The notes below the pieces were generated by a model, which worked only from the letters and a program-made list of their open reading frames with translations, was not told where the DNA came from and did no database searches. From Trichinella spiralis (taxonomy: Eukaryota > Nematoda > Enoplea > Trichinellida > Trichinellidae): DNA of 64,000 nucleotides. Each line of letters opens with the position of its first letter. Position 1 is the stretch's first letter. Both the position numbers and the translations under genes were made by a program. The DNA lies in the NCBI GenBank assembly GCA_000181795.3, contig CM012954.1, forward strand, positions 5,288,402 to 5,352,401. Direction: 5' to 3'. Shown in pieces: positions 1-14,487 of this stretch.

Positions 1-1164
1 TGGTCGTGAAGTTATAATTGTCGAACGTTATGAAAAATAGGTGCAAAATTGTTTACCCGAATTTTCATGCAAATTTTTATACGTGGCCTTGCCGTCTGTT
101 TTCTTTACAGCTACAGTTCATCACAAGCTTCAATTTCCTGATCATGCTTGTCAATAATAAAGTTAATCTAGAAATAGGAATGAGTAAAAAAATAGTAAGT
201 AATGAAAAGGAATTTTATAAAAATCTGAAAATTTCTTCTTCGTATTGAATTAACCATAAAACATAAATAGTATTATTCACATGCAGCAACCTTATTGATA
301 GGGCATTTTTCAGCTTTTGAAAAGTTACATCTGAATGTCGATTGTGAAATTGAAAATTATCGAAAATGAAAAAAAGACTAATATAGATTTTCCACTTACA
401 TATGTATGTATGTTCTTTTCAACTTTCCGCTGCTGAATCATCGCCATGTCCATACATCGAATGACTGAATGGCGGTGAAACTGAAAATTCTAAACAGTAT
501 AGTAAGTGAATTAGACGAATAGCATATTGCTTTACCTTCGGTTGAAGTATCGAATTTTCAATTCTGAGCAGCGCATAAATTTCTTTATATATATATATAT
601 ATATATATATACCATTGCTTATTGCAATGTACGTTTCTATTCACATTTTTTATAACATCGTGCAAAATATTATTAATAAAAAGGTTTATTTCAGTCAATC
701 AAATAACAAAATTTCAACATTGCTTAAATTGTTCAAGTAAAAATTGAAATTATTTGAGCATTACAAACAGCTTGATGAAGAGAGTCTTACAATTTCATGA
801 AGTGCATAAGTTTCAATAATAAATTTCAACGTACATAAACAGAGAAATAACTTGCTGATTGAGTAGTGTATGATCAAACCGCTGTCACCATTTGTAGGCT
901 TTCCAATATTTTTCTAAAATACTTTTCAGCCAAAAATAAGGACACTCTTGTGGAATTACTTATTCAACTGGACGTGAGAGAATTTTAGAATGTAAATTTC
1001 TGCAACAGTTGCACTTTTATAATGCAGTCCTTATTTGAAAAAAAAGAAATGCTAAAAATTTCACGAAGAAAAAATAATTGTGGTTTTCAAATCAGTAAAC
1101 TGAAATAATCAATCTTTTGAAACTTAAGCCGTAGTTTATCTACTTATAATTGTTGAATAATCAG
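1..1164. other. AT-rich stretch, no supported gene
   Basis: No open frame here resembles a protein I know. A pure TA run lies at about 586-611. A pyrimidine tract ending in tttacag at about 104-110 resembles a splice acceptor on the plus strand, but I could not connect it to a coding exon. Confidence 0.5.
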
Positions 1165-1610
1165 ACTGAATTTTTTGTGCACAATAATCCAGATGGCAAA
1201 CTTTTCACAAAGTCAACGGATATATATTACTGGCGACCAAATGCAAACTTACTTGGAAAATTCTTAAAGCCGACTGGTCAAAGTGAAATAGAATACAAAG
1301 CAGTATCTTTATTGGAAGCAGTTGGCAAGTTGATTATGTTCGCTTTCCACAAGTATTCCACAATTACGGGCCTGCAATATATGAACCGGTCGATTAACGT
1401 TTCAGCTGCTTCCGTTTCGCCGACGTAGATTATCTTAGACAATTGCAGCGATCCTGCGGACCATTAGCCCCATCTGCACCAACAACGAACACATCTTTTA
1501 GAAAATCATCAACCAGCAACGAAGCAAAAATCATTTTCAGCATAAATTATTCTTCATCCATTGCTCTTGTTGTACTCCAATTTATTACGAAAGGCCTGCT
1601 AGCAGAATGA
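1165..1610 (+). CDS. Candidate 3' end of an unrecognised two-exon gene, or a gene relic
   Basis: Two open stretches join in frame. The first (1165-1352) follows an AATAATCAG acceptor-like site and ends at AA|GTATTC. A 53-bp intron ends in GTTTCAG. The second (1406-1610) runs 67 codons to TGA. The phase-2 junction fits on both sides and neither part alone explains both open frames. The inferred peptide is about 130 residues, starts with TEFFVHNNPDGKLFTKS and includes CFRFADVDYLRQLQRSCG. I do not recognise a family. No start codon is visible, so if real this is the C-terminal part of a gene whose earlier exons lie before the window or are unreadable. A decayed retro-copy is the main alternative. 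AT-content is lower than in the flanks, which mildly favours coding DNA. Confidence 0.33.
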
Positions 1611-4600
1611 TAGATACAAAAGACAATCAAAAACTGCCTTATCAACATCACCGGTAAGAATTTGTAACATATGTTTTTGGCAAAAAAAACTAAATCACTT
1701 ATAGAAAATTTAAAAAAATGAGAATATTCAAAAACAAAGAATTCAACGTAATTAATAGGTGTGAATTGAAAGTGAAGCTGCTTAGTTGTTTGTTATTAAT
1801 AGCCGAAACTATATCAGTCAATTTAGTGACGTTATTAAGTTGGATTAAAATAATTAAAATTACACTATTATCACAGTGAAATATCATGCGAAAGATCAAT
1901 GCAGAGATGATGATAAAAGTAAACACAGCAGATATGCCACTGAAGATTAGTTAGTCACTTGGACTACTTACTTCAACATTCATCAGCAGTAGAATTTCCT
2001 TTGAATATCACCTTATTAGCTGAGCATCAGTTGGTTGATTGTTCCATTTTTGTTCTTTTCTTTTACAAATTATTATAGACAGAAATTTATCCATTCTAGT
2101 GCAAGGAAGTTAACTTTTCCAACCATATTTTCCTAAGAAACAAAAATTTTTTGCTTTTCAAAAAAAAATAATTTCTTAATTTTTCAAAATTACGAATCAA
2201 TCTGTGTTTTACATTTTTACAAACACGTGCAGATAGATAAACAGAAATGAATTGATAAACTGAATAAAATTCTTCCCATAGGCTTCCCCAACAATCAACA
2301 TGACTAAAAGGTACAATTGGATGTAAATTAAAATTAAATACTCCAACCAAATTCACCACTTCTTGGGAAAAAAATGGTCATCTAAACGTGAAACAGTTAT
2401 TGGATGTGTATATATTTATTCTTAAATTTGCAACTGTTCTTTTCTTTACGTTGAATGTTTGCTTACAGATAATAGTCGTGATTGAAGTTATAACTGAAAA
2501 ATAATTCCCCTTCTTACTCTCATGAATACGAGTGAAAATAATAAAAAGTAAAACTGATTTATGAAAAAAAAATTACAGTTACTGTTGCTGCGTTTCAAAC
2601 AAACTAACTAATCCACAATAAATTTTCAATATTAATAATAAATAATAAAAATAATATTTGAAAATTCAAAAAACGAATAAAAGCGATGCATACTTACTTT
2701 TCCCCAATCAGTTTCTAGCTCTTCGTTAATAAGAAAAAAAAGCACAATCCAATTTATGAAATATTGACTGGAATAATCGCAAACGAAGCGAAAGCATTTG
2801 TAAATTTGAATAAAGCAATCAATCTCTGCTACAAATGGTCATGTTGCAAAAGAAAAAAGAAATACATAATATTCATTAAATTGTGCTGTGTGCAGCATTA
2901 AATGTACATTAAAAGTGCTGACGATTTTTTTAAATACAATTTACTTTCATCAATAAAGTTCATTTTCTGCATTGTTCAGAAAAAATATCCAAATATCCAA
3001 ATGTTCTTAGGTTGTGGCATTAAAATTTATTTATTCAATAAAAAAAAATAAATATTTTAAGTTATTTTTAAAAGTTAAAATTTTTCTTCTTGCCCAAGCA
3101 GAGAAATGGAGATGATGGGGAAAATTGTTGTTGTTCAATAATTACAAGAATTGAGAAAATGAAATCAACTGATGATTGCAAAATAATTTAGAGATCACCA
3201 AATCAGCCTAAATAATAATAATAATAATAATAACAGTAACGTAATAATATCAATAAAGTAGCGTGGAAGAATTATATCATATGCTAGCATCTGAATAGCT
3301 GATGACCCTGTGCTTAAGCCATTGTCAATTATTGCATTGTTATTGATTTTTCAAAACAAACATTGAATGAAAATCACATTGCATCATCACTGTGATAATG
3401 CTAATCTGTTTTCCTTCAACATGGGACAAATCGAAACGTTTCACCCATCTAATGACTACCGGCAAGTAGGAAATAAAATAAATAAATGAACCAACATTCC
3501 AACATTCATTTAAAACGATTTGAAAATAAAGAAAAAAACACTACTTCAATTAATAGCAAAATAAGGATTGATTGTTTTCCTCATGCAGAACAATAACATT
3601 TGATAAATATATAAATACCATCAGTTCAATCAAATTGTGATCATATATTTATTACTTTGAAATTTATAGATTAAAATATTTCAAGTTGTACTGTTAATTT
3701 ACATAATTTACATGGCTTGAAAATAGCACATTGACAAGCTAAAACATTATATTAATCACTAAGATATTCAAAAATGATATCGTTATATTCAGCTGGAAAA
3801 TAATTAATATACTGTGTTGAACGTTGAAAAAATCTATGAATAATAGTAGCCGATACAATCTGTACAACTTATATATAGATAAAATCCGCACAGAATCTGT
3901 CAACTGAAAGCAACAGATGCTGAAAGTTAATTTGTGACAACAGTTTTTGAATGCATGCTCTTTTGCATATTTACAATAATGCAACTTTCCATTTATATCT
4001 CATGTGCAATTTTCCGTCTACATTTCTAAAGATGAGATCAATAAATATCTATTTAATAATTCTTGATTTAATGCAGCATGCATGCAAACTTTCGCACGCA
4101 TTCACCTGAGTCCAGTGAATAAAACTTTGCGTAAAAAATATCTTATCAAGCCAACTTGTCAATCTACGCATTTGCGCTTGTTAATTATTCAAATAATTTT
4201 CACTTAAAAAAGGGCCATTTCTTCAAAATGATAGTTGAAAATGATCTTTTTTTTACTTTTTAAAATTGCAGTAAACTTATCATTTTTATAACTGAAGTGT
4301 ATTTTATCAATCAAATCAAATCAAATCAAATCAATTGATCCGCTTGTATTATTATTATTATCATTAATGCGCAAATCAATTATTTCATTAAAAATGAAAC
4401 ATCTGTTCTGCTTCAATAAATAACAATGAAAAATATCATAAAATTAGAAAATATTAATCTATGAATGAACAATAATGCATTGTAATAATAAATGGATAAG
4501 GAACAACTGGATAAGAATTAAAAAAAAATAAAATCAAAGTTAAAATCATGTAAAAAACTTTATGTAGTATAACAGACATATTGTACTGTCTGTTCAGTTA

Positions 4601-7600
4601 TTCTTATTATATTTTTTTTTGTTTTAATGGATCATAATATTTTATCATATCGTAAAAAAATCGGTAAATTTCTTCTTGAGTCAGAAAATAACAATTCTTC
4701 AAAAGAATTCTGAAGGTGATGGGAATTTTACATAGCTAAAACTGCCTTTGCACTTTGCTAAGTAAATGCATGCACTCACTCACTGCCCACGTTTATAATA
4801 ACTGTACACAGAACACAAGGTATGCTTAAAAGCGTAAAATGATGATGATGATATAATATTATTTAGCTGCTTGTTTATCGTTCTAATAGAACCTCTTCTT
4901 GCTTGATGGAAAAGTATATATGTGTTTCGTTGCTTCTCGTTCGTAATCACTTGACTGCAACTGGCAAACCATTGATCAACATTTATATCATAAACTTTAT
5001 TTGTTAAAAGCATCATTTAATCCTGCATCAACTGTATTGTTGCAGTACTACAATAGTGGATCGATGCCCATGATAGGAGTAGGCAATAATGAATAAATGG
5101 TACCTTATTTTGACAAGAAGCAACAACGGAAAATGGCCTCTCCATGATTACAGACAGCGAATGAACAATAAGAGTTGCTGAAATGACACTCACTAACCCA
5201 ATAACCACCACCAGAATGAATGAAAAGTACAGCCGATTGATTTCCAATGCAACATTCGCGAACTAACTAATACATCCCCATCCATCCATCCATCCATCCA
5301 TACATACATACACACATATATACATACATACGTGTTCAGTTAAAGTTCAAAAAATGATATAATTCGGATCACATTTTTACAAATAGTTAAATTGCGTACA
5401 ATTTATTTTCCAAACCTCACTCATACGATGAAACAAATATTGCAAAGGAAAAAAACGCCTGCCCACGTCTATAGATCAGTTGTGTTACTTTTTCCGCTGT
5501 ATTTAGGCATTAAAATTACCGCTTTTCCCTCTTGTAGGTTAAGTGAAATCAACAAAATAATAATAACAATGATGGGACATTGAAAGAAAAAATCAAAAAT
5601 AGAAGCAATTTAAGGCGATTAATGGTTGGTAATATCATTCAAGTGGTTGAATCGATATGTCAAATTTGAAAAATTCACAGTTTTCTTTTGCCGACGCAAT
5701 AACGTTTTATAAGCATATAATGAGCATTTTTCTTATCTTGAAGATTAAATCAGACTCAGATCGATACTAAAACTGAAAGATTTATATTATAGCCGCACAA
5801 ATTACATGCCTCAAGGGTAGTTCAAAGAAACCGCATCCAACTTGACCCATAACGATGGAATGCATTGCTGACAAAAGCTGATTTCTGATAAGCTAAGCTA
5901 ATAAAAATCACCAATCGCCATCCATGGTCGTCATAAGAAAATGATCAAACTTCGTCATTGTATAATAAATCAAAATAAAGTAAATGCACAGCAGCTGAAT
6001 AAGCTTTTAAGAACTGCTATCATAAGACAGTTAGTTGACTGAAGGTATTATTTGTGCAATTCATTCTCAAAACCATTCCCCGTCGCTGATAAATAATTCA
6101 TTGTCAAACAGTTCACAGAAAATTCAGTAAAACAAAATCACTCGAGCATGCTAAAAATCAAAAATCAGTTTATTTAAATGAATTATTATGCAAAGTTTTT
6201 GTCACGTTTTATGTTGGTTTAAGTTTTCATATCATTCCATTCGAATGTGAATAAATAATTATCTCCCATCTGTATTTAAAAGAAAGATTAAAGATATTAT
6301 TTAAAAGAAAGATTGAAAAAAAATCTATCACTCGGGATATTTATAAAATAGACAAAATTAATGAAACTGTTTTGTTCATTTCAGTTAATAAATTTCAGAG
6401 CAAAAAATAAAAACGATCTATTAGAACAACAAAACAACTACATTGAATGCATTGGAAAACACCACCAATTGTATAGGAAATGTCTATGAGAAAATTGCTT
6501 CTGCAAAGAAAAACACTTCAAATAAGCGTACAGCTAAATATAATAATCTACTACCGATATAGAATTGTCTGTAGAATTCTTATTCACACGCAGATTCATT
6601 CCCTGAATATTTATTAATTAGCACTGCTCTCATAATCATGTGATAGTTTAGCAGCGTTATAAGTCTTTATCAGTAAAACAGAATATAGATTGGTTTTGTT
6701 TTTATTAATTTGCATTAATATTTACAAAAAAGATCATTCTTGATGATTATCACACTTCCATATGTGCAACAGATATGCAAATGTATACTGATATGCTAAA
6801 TTTGATCAATTTATACTAATAATAATATACTTGTTTGGAAGACTATAAAAATATTGCAATTTGAAGTTAAACGTGTCAGAGAAATATTGAAATAAATAGC
6901 ATTTACTTTTGTCATCAGTTTCATCACTTCGTCGTTAATTATTTTCGTAGTCTAGCAGTGCTAGATCCCAACAGTAACAATTGCAATGTTCTGCCATCAT
7001 ATACCAACAATTTTACAAGTCATCATCATTGATAAAAACTGCATACTTGGCAGATATCTATTTATGTATCGTCAAAGTTTTTTTGCATTCAATTTTAATT
7101 AAACTTAATAAAACGCGAAATAATAAATGCAAATCGTATGCAATAGGCAACAGAAGAACAAAAATGATGCGGGAAGTTGTAATCCGCTTAGTTACACCAC
7201 TGCACAAACGGAGCAGTACTGCTGTACACTCTTAATTAGAGCAATATATTAGTGTTCGTGAAGCACTGTTTTGTCCAGTATCCAGTGATTAACTGGCCTA
7301 GCCAACCGAATGCTAAATTATAGAAAATATCGCATCGTTTAAATTTATAATTGAATTTGTTAGACTGCTTTCATTGTATAATTCAATGGAGTAATTTTCG
7401 AAGAAAATTATGCGCATAAAACCAAAAAAAACGCCAACAACAACAACAATATTCCAATGGAGAAAAAAGAAAGAAAGAAAGAGGCAAAGTTATTTTAAGC
7501 AAAGTATTATATTAAATTGGAGTTGGAAATTTTTGACAAAACAAATAAATGCGCTCCACCCATTTCATGCTATGCGGTCAATGTTATCTTGACAGGTGAC

Positions 7601-9235
7601 GGAGAATTGTGCAATCGATAATAAGTTTCACGCATATCGCTATAGTTAACTGAACCGATGACAGATTCGTTTCTTCTGGACATTTGTGATTCGAAGGGAA
7701 AATGACAATGTTGAACTTCAGCAAGCGGCACAACTGCAACTGCACCTTTTGTTTTAGCTCGGTTGGTCATTGATTTTTCAAAAATCCACTCAACATTTCA
7801 CCTCACCACCCCAACGAACAACCCCACTAATCTTCACACAACACACACTACAGAACACCCATTGCAAACAGCAAAAAGTAATCACACACACATTACCAAG
7901 CCGAATGATAGTAATAATTGATATAATCGTGTGCGTCTAAGCCCATACCACTTGCTAAAGACCCTGAATAATGCATCTGCTTATTCTTATAAATTAATTG
8001 ATGTCAGCAGCGGCAGCACAAATTAAGCTTACTAAACTCATCCTTGCTTCGAATCGTCCATTCAACCTTCTTTGCAAAATTTCACAACAACAATGTACCT
8101 ATACTATTATACAGCAGCAGCATAATAATATAATTTTCTGTTTTTCTGAAACAAATTTGCCACATTTGAAAATTTCCCCTTCTATGCAAATTGTTGTTGG
8201 AACAATTTAATTCTGGACAAATTGAAGTCAGCTGGGTAAGTAGGTAGTAGAAAAAAATTTTTTTTTTTCATTTTTCCAATTCGATTCGAATGAGAAAAAA
8301 AATATATATATATATTGTCTGGCAAATTAAAAATTTTCGACAACCACGATTCCATGTGTTCAATATGATATTTTTCCTGAAAACTTCAAACAGCCGCTAT
8401 ATGAGGGATGTCATGAAAATGGCGAAATTGCAATCAAAAATTGAAACATAATGAAAAACTCGCAGAAAATGAAAAAATTTTTTCACCAACCACACAACCA
8501 TCACAATTTCAAACACAACTCGCGTTGTTGTTGTGCGCATTAAAATCCACAGCGGTTGATTTTCTTTTTTCCACTCGTATAAAAGTGAAAATTGATCCAA
8601 ATTCTGAAAGCTCTCTCTCTCTCTCTCGGTCTCTCTTTTTCACTTAATACCTGACGCGAATTATTTATTGCCTTCAAACGGTTTTCAGGTAAAAGAAAAA
8701 AAGAGAGAAAAAAAACCAATAATAACTCTAAATTACTGATACGGTGAATATATATATTCACTTTCTTTCTCAATCTCGTCAACTATACTTACTTTTCAGT
8801 TTTCTCTTTCACACCTAATTTAATTTTATTACTTCAACCATTATTAAGCAATTATCAATTTTGTGATAATGCAATCAATTTCGCCTAGGCAATACAAATG
8901 GCGTAATATTTCATTATTTCATACTCGTATAAACATTTCCTTGTCAAAATGAAGCAAATTGGAAAATCGAACAACAAGAACACTATCAAGATCTGTTTGA
9001 AAAACAGTTGAAATTTGTCATTGCTAGCTGAATCGGTCGTCTCCTCCACGTGGAAAGATTAAATTTTAAAAATAACCCTCTCAAATCTTTCATTTATTTG
9101 ATTTTTAGCATCCCCTTCTAGAGTCAATAAATCAAAATTACACACACTACGTGTGATATATTACAGACCAGATTTTTGTTATGCACGCGAGCTCGCGCAC
9201 ACGCATACCCAGACAGAGTTACTGTGAGCTGTGGT
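1611..9235. other. Long AT-rich intergenic DNA
   Basis: Scattered short open frames only, none with protein-like composition or matching splice sites. It contains microsatellites, for example AAT units at 3210-3233, AATCA units at 4309-4334 and CCAT/CATA units at 5278-5331, plus poly-A and poly-T runs. This may be distal regulatory DNA of the receptor gene at 23.5 kb, but nothing in the sequence proves it. Confidence 0.5.
5278..5331. repeat. Compound (CCAT)n/(CATA)n microsatellite
   Basis: About five CCAT units pass into CATA and TA units. It is one of the longest tetranucleotide tracts in the left part of the window and lies in non-coding DNA. Confidence 0.9.
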
Positions 9236-9706
9236 TTAGATGTTTTTTACTATATTATCATTAATGTCTGCGAGATAAATAAATAAAAATGCTAAGCTTC
9301 TAATTGAAATATTCATCATCCAATACATCAAGCGACATACAGTCAGAAGGCAAGTTGAGAAGAGGGATGAAAATGTAACAGACAACAGTTGATATCCTGA
9401 TACCGCAATGACAGGGCAAGGCAGAAGGCACAAGCTGAAACAAGGCGTGCAAAGGAAAAGTATTAAGTCATGCAAGCAAACGCAAGCAGGATGGAAAACG
9501 AATTCTTCCTCCTCAGCAATGGTAGAAAATAAGTAGCTCGAACATGTCTGTCGGCCTGTCGAAGTATATTGTGAATATTCCTTTTTACTTGAAGGACTTC
9601 TTTTTACGTTTGTTAACAACGACAATTTCGTCGACACTCGCTGGCTGACAAGCAATTTTGCTTTTTGCAAATCAATCAGCACCGCTTTCTGATTGAATTC
9701 TGCCAT
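9236..9706 (-). CDS. Isolated 156-codon open frame, doubtful gene
   Basis: ATG to stop without an intron, among the longest unexplained frames in the gene-poor region. The predicted protein begins MAEFNQKAVLIDLQKAK and its second half is rich in Leu, Phe, Ser and Cys, so it would look membrane-associated. I recognise no family, motif or clean signal peptide. The local base composition is less AT-rich than the flanks, and that alone lengthens random open frames. I keep it as a weak candidate and would expect a real gene to show codon bias or conservation. Confidence 0.15.
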   Translation of the reverse strand: MAEFNQKAVLIDLQKAKLLVSQRVSTKLSLLTNVKRSPSSKKEYSQYTSTGRQTCSSYLFSTIAEEEEFVFHPACVCLHDLILFLCTPCFSLCLLPCPVIAVSGYQLLSVTFSSLFSTCLLTVCRLMYWMMNISIRSLAFLFIYLADINDNIVKNI

Positions 9707-11739
9707 TTATTGGCACGATCTTTGTTATAACACAAAGCTGTTCTCTTCTTATAGGCTTGTAAAGCAAAAGCTCAACATCCTCCTCTGCTGCTTTGTTTCT
9801 ACTATCTGCCAGTGCTGCCAAGGATGACAATCATGCATTGCCAGAACAACATTACCACCACCGACTGATCAATTCACCAACATTGCTTTCAATACACCTC
9901 GTCTTATTACCTCTTCACTTTAAACTTATTGGTAAAGGTAATTTTTCTTTTTATTTTATTTATTTTTTACTTCTACCTCTCTCTAAATGATGATGATGAT
10001 GATGATGTTCAATATATTTCGTTCTATTTCAAAATTCTTCTCTAATCCACGCATGCCATAAGCAGAACCTCTAATTTCCCATGTGTTTCTTGTCAATAAA
10101 TGTATATCTTCCATTTCTATATTCAATATTGAATGTATTTATTCATCATAATGTTGAATGAAAATGCTGAATTGATGATGGAAACAACAATGTACACGTG
10201 TACAAGTAGAAAACAATAATTACACTAGTCGAGTAGAGTATTTATTCATTTTCATGTGTTCCAGTTGAACAGTATGAAATTTTAAAATTAATGTTCAATT
10301 TTTACACACAAAATCTCTCATATGATATACTCAGACAAGGTGTAAAAAGAAAGTTGCCCAACAACGGTTTAGACTAGCGAATGCTTTCAGAAATTCTGCA
10401 CACTAAACAACTCTGCTGCTGCTGCACCATTTGCAAACAAACGTACGTTAGTCAATATTTTCCCACTTTCTGTTTCAATATTGCCTATTTATTCATTGTA
10501 TTGTGATACATGAAATGGATTTTTCATTTTATTATTTTTTTAACCATTCCATTGTTGCTATTATTATTCATTTCATTTCATGTTTTTCATTGGGCCGCAA
10601 CAAGTGAACAATAAAAATAAATATATAGTAACATGTATAAGATGATAGATGGATAGTAGTAATTAAAATTTTGGTTAGACAAAAAACTGATTTTCCTATT
10701 TTGAACAACAACGATAATGGATTTTCAAATGGTCAATTTTCATAGGAAAAATGAAATTCTCGCAACAGATTATACCATACGTACAGCAGCAGCAGCATAT
10801 TGTGATAATGTTTGAAAAGAATACCGTTAAATGCTGAACATCACGTTACATCAAAGATTAAAACCTGGGGGCGGAATTGCATTTTAAATGTTTACTTTGT
10901 AGCGTAAAATGAATATTATTCAAATGCTATCATTCTGTTTATCAAACTTATCTCTTCAAATTTCAAATAGTACTGCTATTATTATTATATATATATATTA
11001 TAATAAACCATTTTACTTGAGAGAAACATGTCCGTTTTTCAAGGTATTTTTCAAAAGCAGGTAGATGTTTAATTGGAAAATTAATAAATGAATAACATAA
11101 TTTGATTAGTTTGCGGAAGTGAATTTATCGTTCGACAAATTTCAATCCACAATTCTGATACACAACTGTGAATTATTATTATTTTTTATCCAATGTAAAA
11201 GTTGTTTGTATTAGAACAGAAATCAGATAATAAAAATAACATACTATTTGATATGTATCCGATTAAGTAGGCGAGAGGGAGGTTAAAATAAAATCAATTT
11301 TCGTAAAAATTTTCGAACTCTACCACTGTTTACAACTAACTAACTAACTCACCAAAAGTCATCTACTACTACAAGGTGTCGTATTTGCATATGATAACAT
11401 TGTTCTTCAACTAAAAATCAGTCATTAATAACTTTGACCAATGTTACTAAATGGACATGAGAAGATTAAGTTACAGAAAAATGTTTTTTTAATTAAACAA
11501 AATAGTATCAATATTTTCGCTCAGCTATGTAATTTATATTCAACGTATAATAGAATTCAGAAAGGAGAAGTGTAAAATTTGAGCAAAAAAAAACATAACC
11601 AGAAGAAAAACAAGTAAAAATGAAAAAATTAGCTTTTATCAAATGGATCGATGAGTTTTTTTATTCAACTTCTGCGATGAAATAAACAGCAAAAAGAAGT
11701 CGCATTCGTCTACTACCTACAAGCATGATTATTCTATTA
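9707..11739. other. Intergenic DNA, no gene seen
   Basis: AT-rich sequence with short simple repeats (GAT units at about 9988-10007, TA units near 10987-11000). No coding or RNA gene signal was found. Confidence 0.5.
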
Positions 11740-11888
11740 GAGAAACGTGTGTCCACTGCGCGCTAGCGTCAAACCGCCACGTAGCAGCAGCAGCACAGAG
11801 AGACAACATCATCATCATTATCATCAGGTGATTTTTTAATCGACGTGGTCGTCAACAGTGCATGGCCAGCCGTTTGCTTGCTCGTCGC

Positions 11889-12000
11889 TATATAGCTTAG
11901 TTATAAATATTTTTTGTTGAAATTTTGAAAAACATTTTTCATTTTTCATCATCTGACTTGCAACAACAACAATCAATTTCTCTCAGAACAAAGAAGGAAG
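11889..12000 (+). promoter_or_regulatory. Candidate promoter and first non-coding exon, possibly of the GPCR gene
   Basis: A stretch of lower AT content ends in two TATA-like elements, TATATAG at 11889-11895 and TATAAATA at 11902-11909. About 90 nt later comes a good splice donor, AAG|GTATGC at 12000/12001. This layout is what a TATA promoter with a short untranslated first exon would look like. The nearest plus-strand gene downstream is the receptor at 23.5 kb, whose coding exon follows a splice acceptor, so a distal 5' exon is needed somewhere. The link is inference; no transcript evidence is available. Confidence 0.25.
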
Positions 12001-13810
12001 GTATGCGTGCAATTTTGTGTTCCATTTTCATTACTGTCAACGAGAAGTAGAAGAGAATCATCCAAAATTAATTAATTAGCTGATAAAATTGTCCAATTCA
12101 ATATTCATCTTATTATTATTATTATTTTAGATAATAATTTTATGATGCTTAATGTTTTGGATGTTTCGTATATTTGATTTACAATTTTCAAAGGGATCAG
12201 TTGTTGTAGTTGAACAGCAAAGAGTAATAATGATGCTATTGTTTCTATTGTTGAAAAAGAACACTGCTTCTTCTGTTGTACTAACAATTTTATATGCAAT
12301 TAAATTGAAAATCAGACAATGTAAAAAAGAAAATTTTTACGTCGTCCACTCTAGCCATGCCTTGGGGAAATGCATCGCATCTGGCATTTCATTAATTTAC
12401 GCTTGTTCCATGCATTCAAGTGAAAAATAGTTCTTCTTTAATAAACTTTTCTCAACCAGCATCTATCAGCAAGTGGAAAAATATCTCATTTGTCATTTAT
12501 TAACATCAAAACATGAAATATGTTTTTTTTCTTTTTTCATAACGAAACCTCAACCAAGAAATGTTCAAAAATTGCTTTTCAAAAGAAAATCATTTCATTC
12601 ATTCATCATGTTTTGCCTTTTTTTTCTTTGAGAATTCTCAAGAATCGTTCCAATTTAAATTCTAACAATTGTCCAGAGTAAAAATAATCCACATCATCAT
12701 ATATATATATAGATAGTTCTGCTCTCCGTGTATCGATAATAAATAAATAAATAAATATTGTGCAAGTGAAAATTTCAAGATTGCATGCAATGAAACCAAT
12801 TTCTCCAACTTTTTACCCAAATTGATTTCAGACAACAAACGAATAGAATTCCTTTTTTTTCCCTTTGCCCAATACTGCTTGCTATACAATTAGACAAGCA
12901 GACGACAGACAGTTCAATTTCACATCTAAGAAAGTGACTCTGCTGTAAGCATTTGTGGTATGTCGTTTCAAGAACAAAGAATATTAGAAAATAAGAGTAC
13001 TGATTTTTTTTGTTTTTTTTGTATATACTGATTCAATGAAGCCGCATCAACATGGACTAGTTGATCAATAATTCATAAAATTGAACGTTAAATGGATGGA
13101 TATGAAAATTATGACGGTGAGGGGGGAGGGGGAAGGGGTTTCCAACTTTTCTTCAGCATACATACACAACAAGCATAATATTTTCGCGGCCATTTCCAAC
13201 AATTTCAACGCACCAAGTGTTACTGCTATTGATCGTAATAAAAAATAAAATAAAATAAAAGTAGAGTTCGCGTGGAATTTGTTGTTCGAAATTAGCAGCA
13301 TGAATGAGCAAAAAATTTCCTGTTCAAATTTTATCCTCATCCAAATTAACACCAACGCAACGCGAACGTAACAAACCGACATTGGATTAGCTTACGAGCA
13401 TACACACCGAGACAGACAGACAGACAGAGGCTGCAAAGTAAATGCGGAGAAAATTTGCAATTAAAAATATCCAAGCACGACGTGCAAATTTTCATTCGAT
13501 GATCACGACTGAAAACCAACTGATCGAACAGACAATTTTTCTTCTTCTTCTTCCTCCTTTTTCTCCTCCTATGTTTTCTCATTGTCACCATTATTACAAT
13601 TTATTAATTAAATGTTAGTGGGAAAAAAATGGAATAAAATTCATCTTCTCTCACTTTCCCTCCTTCTCATTTCTCAATTTTGCCATTTTTTTTTCTTCCA
13701 CAAAAAAATTCCAATTTGCAAAATCACGCAACATTATATAACAGGTGAAGCGTGTAATAAAAATCGAAACTAACCGATTGGATGTTTATTTAATAACAGG
13801 GAAAAAGGAC

Positions 13811-13857
13811 GGGAGGGGGGGGGAGGGAAAGGAGGGGGAGGAGGAGGAGAAGGAGGG
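13811..13857 (+). repeat. G-rich purine tract able to form a G-quadruplex
   Basis: Four or more runs of at least three G are separated by loops of 1, 1 and 6 nt (G3, G9, G3 and G5 between 13811 and 13838), followed by GGA repeats. This meets the usual sequence rule for intramolecular quadruplexes and stands out in AT-rich DNA. Function is unknown. Confidence 0.6.
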
Positions 13858-14248
13858 AATGGAAGGGAACGCGCAGACGCCAATATTATTTGCGTCGATG
13901 ATGGAAAAGTGACGACGAGCAAAAGAAGAAGAAGAAGAAGAAAAAGAAGAAAGAAATAAGCTCGACGCGAACATTTGCAAAGAGCTATTATAAATTCGTG
14001 AACGTGAAGTGTGTAAAGAGAGAGAAAGAGTAACCCAAGTGCGCCAAGCATATATATATATGCAAAGCATGTTTCTTCAAAACGGTGATCGGTTTACATC
14101 AATTTTCGCTCAGTTAATTTGAGCACGAATTGGAAATGTAAAATTCCACATTTTGAGAAAAACCTGGCGCCTGCATTTCTTTTTCTCCATCCACTGCATC
14201 CATTTTTCAAAACGACACACGCATACAGCAAAAGAACCATTGCCATGA

Positions 14249-14487
14249 TTGACTGACTGACTGACTGACTGACTTTTTTTGTTATCTTTCAAAGTGAGTT
14301 GAATTCCATAATTTTGGAAAGTAGAAAAGAAAATCAACGAAACAACAAAAAAAATCCCCCACAACTTTACTCCTCTTCCTTTACTACCTTTACTGCTAAT
14401 ATTATTACTACTACTACTACTAGTGCTGCTGCTTTTACTAGTACTGCCACTGCTGATGATACTACTACTACTACTGCTATTACTATT
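14249..14487. repeat. GACT tetranucleotide and ACT/GCT triplet repeats
   Basis: GACT is repeated about six times at 14249-14273. An imperfect ACT/GCT/GAT triplet tract fills 14401-14487. Confidence 0.85.
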
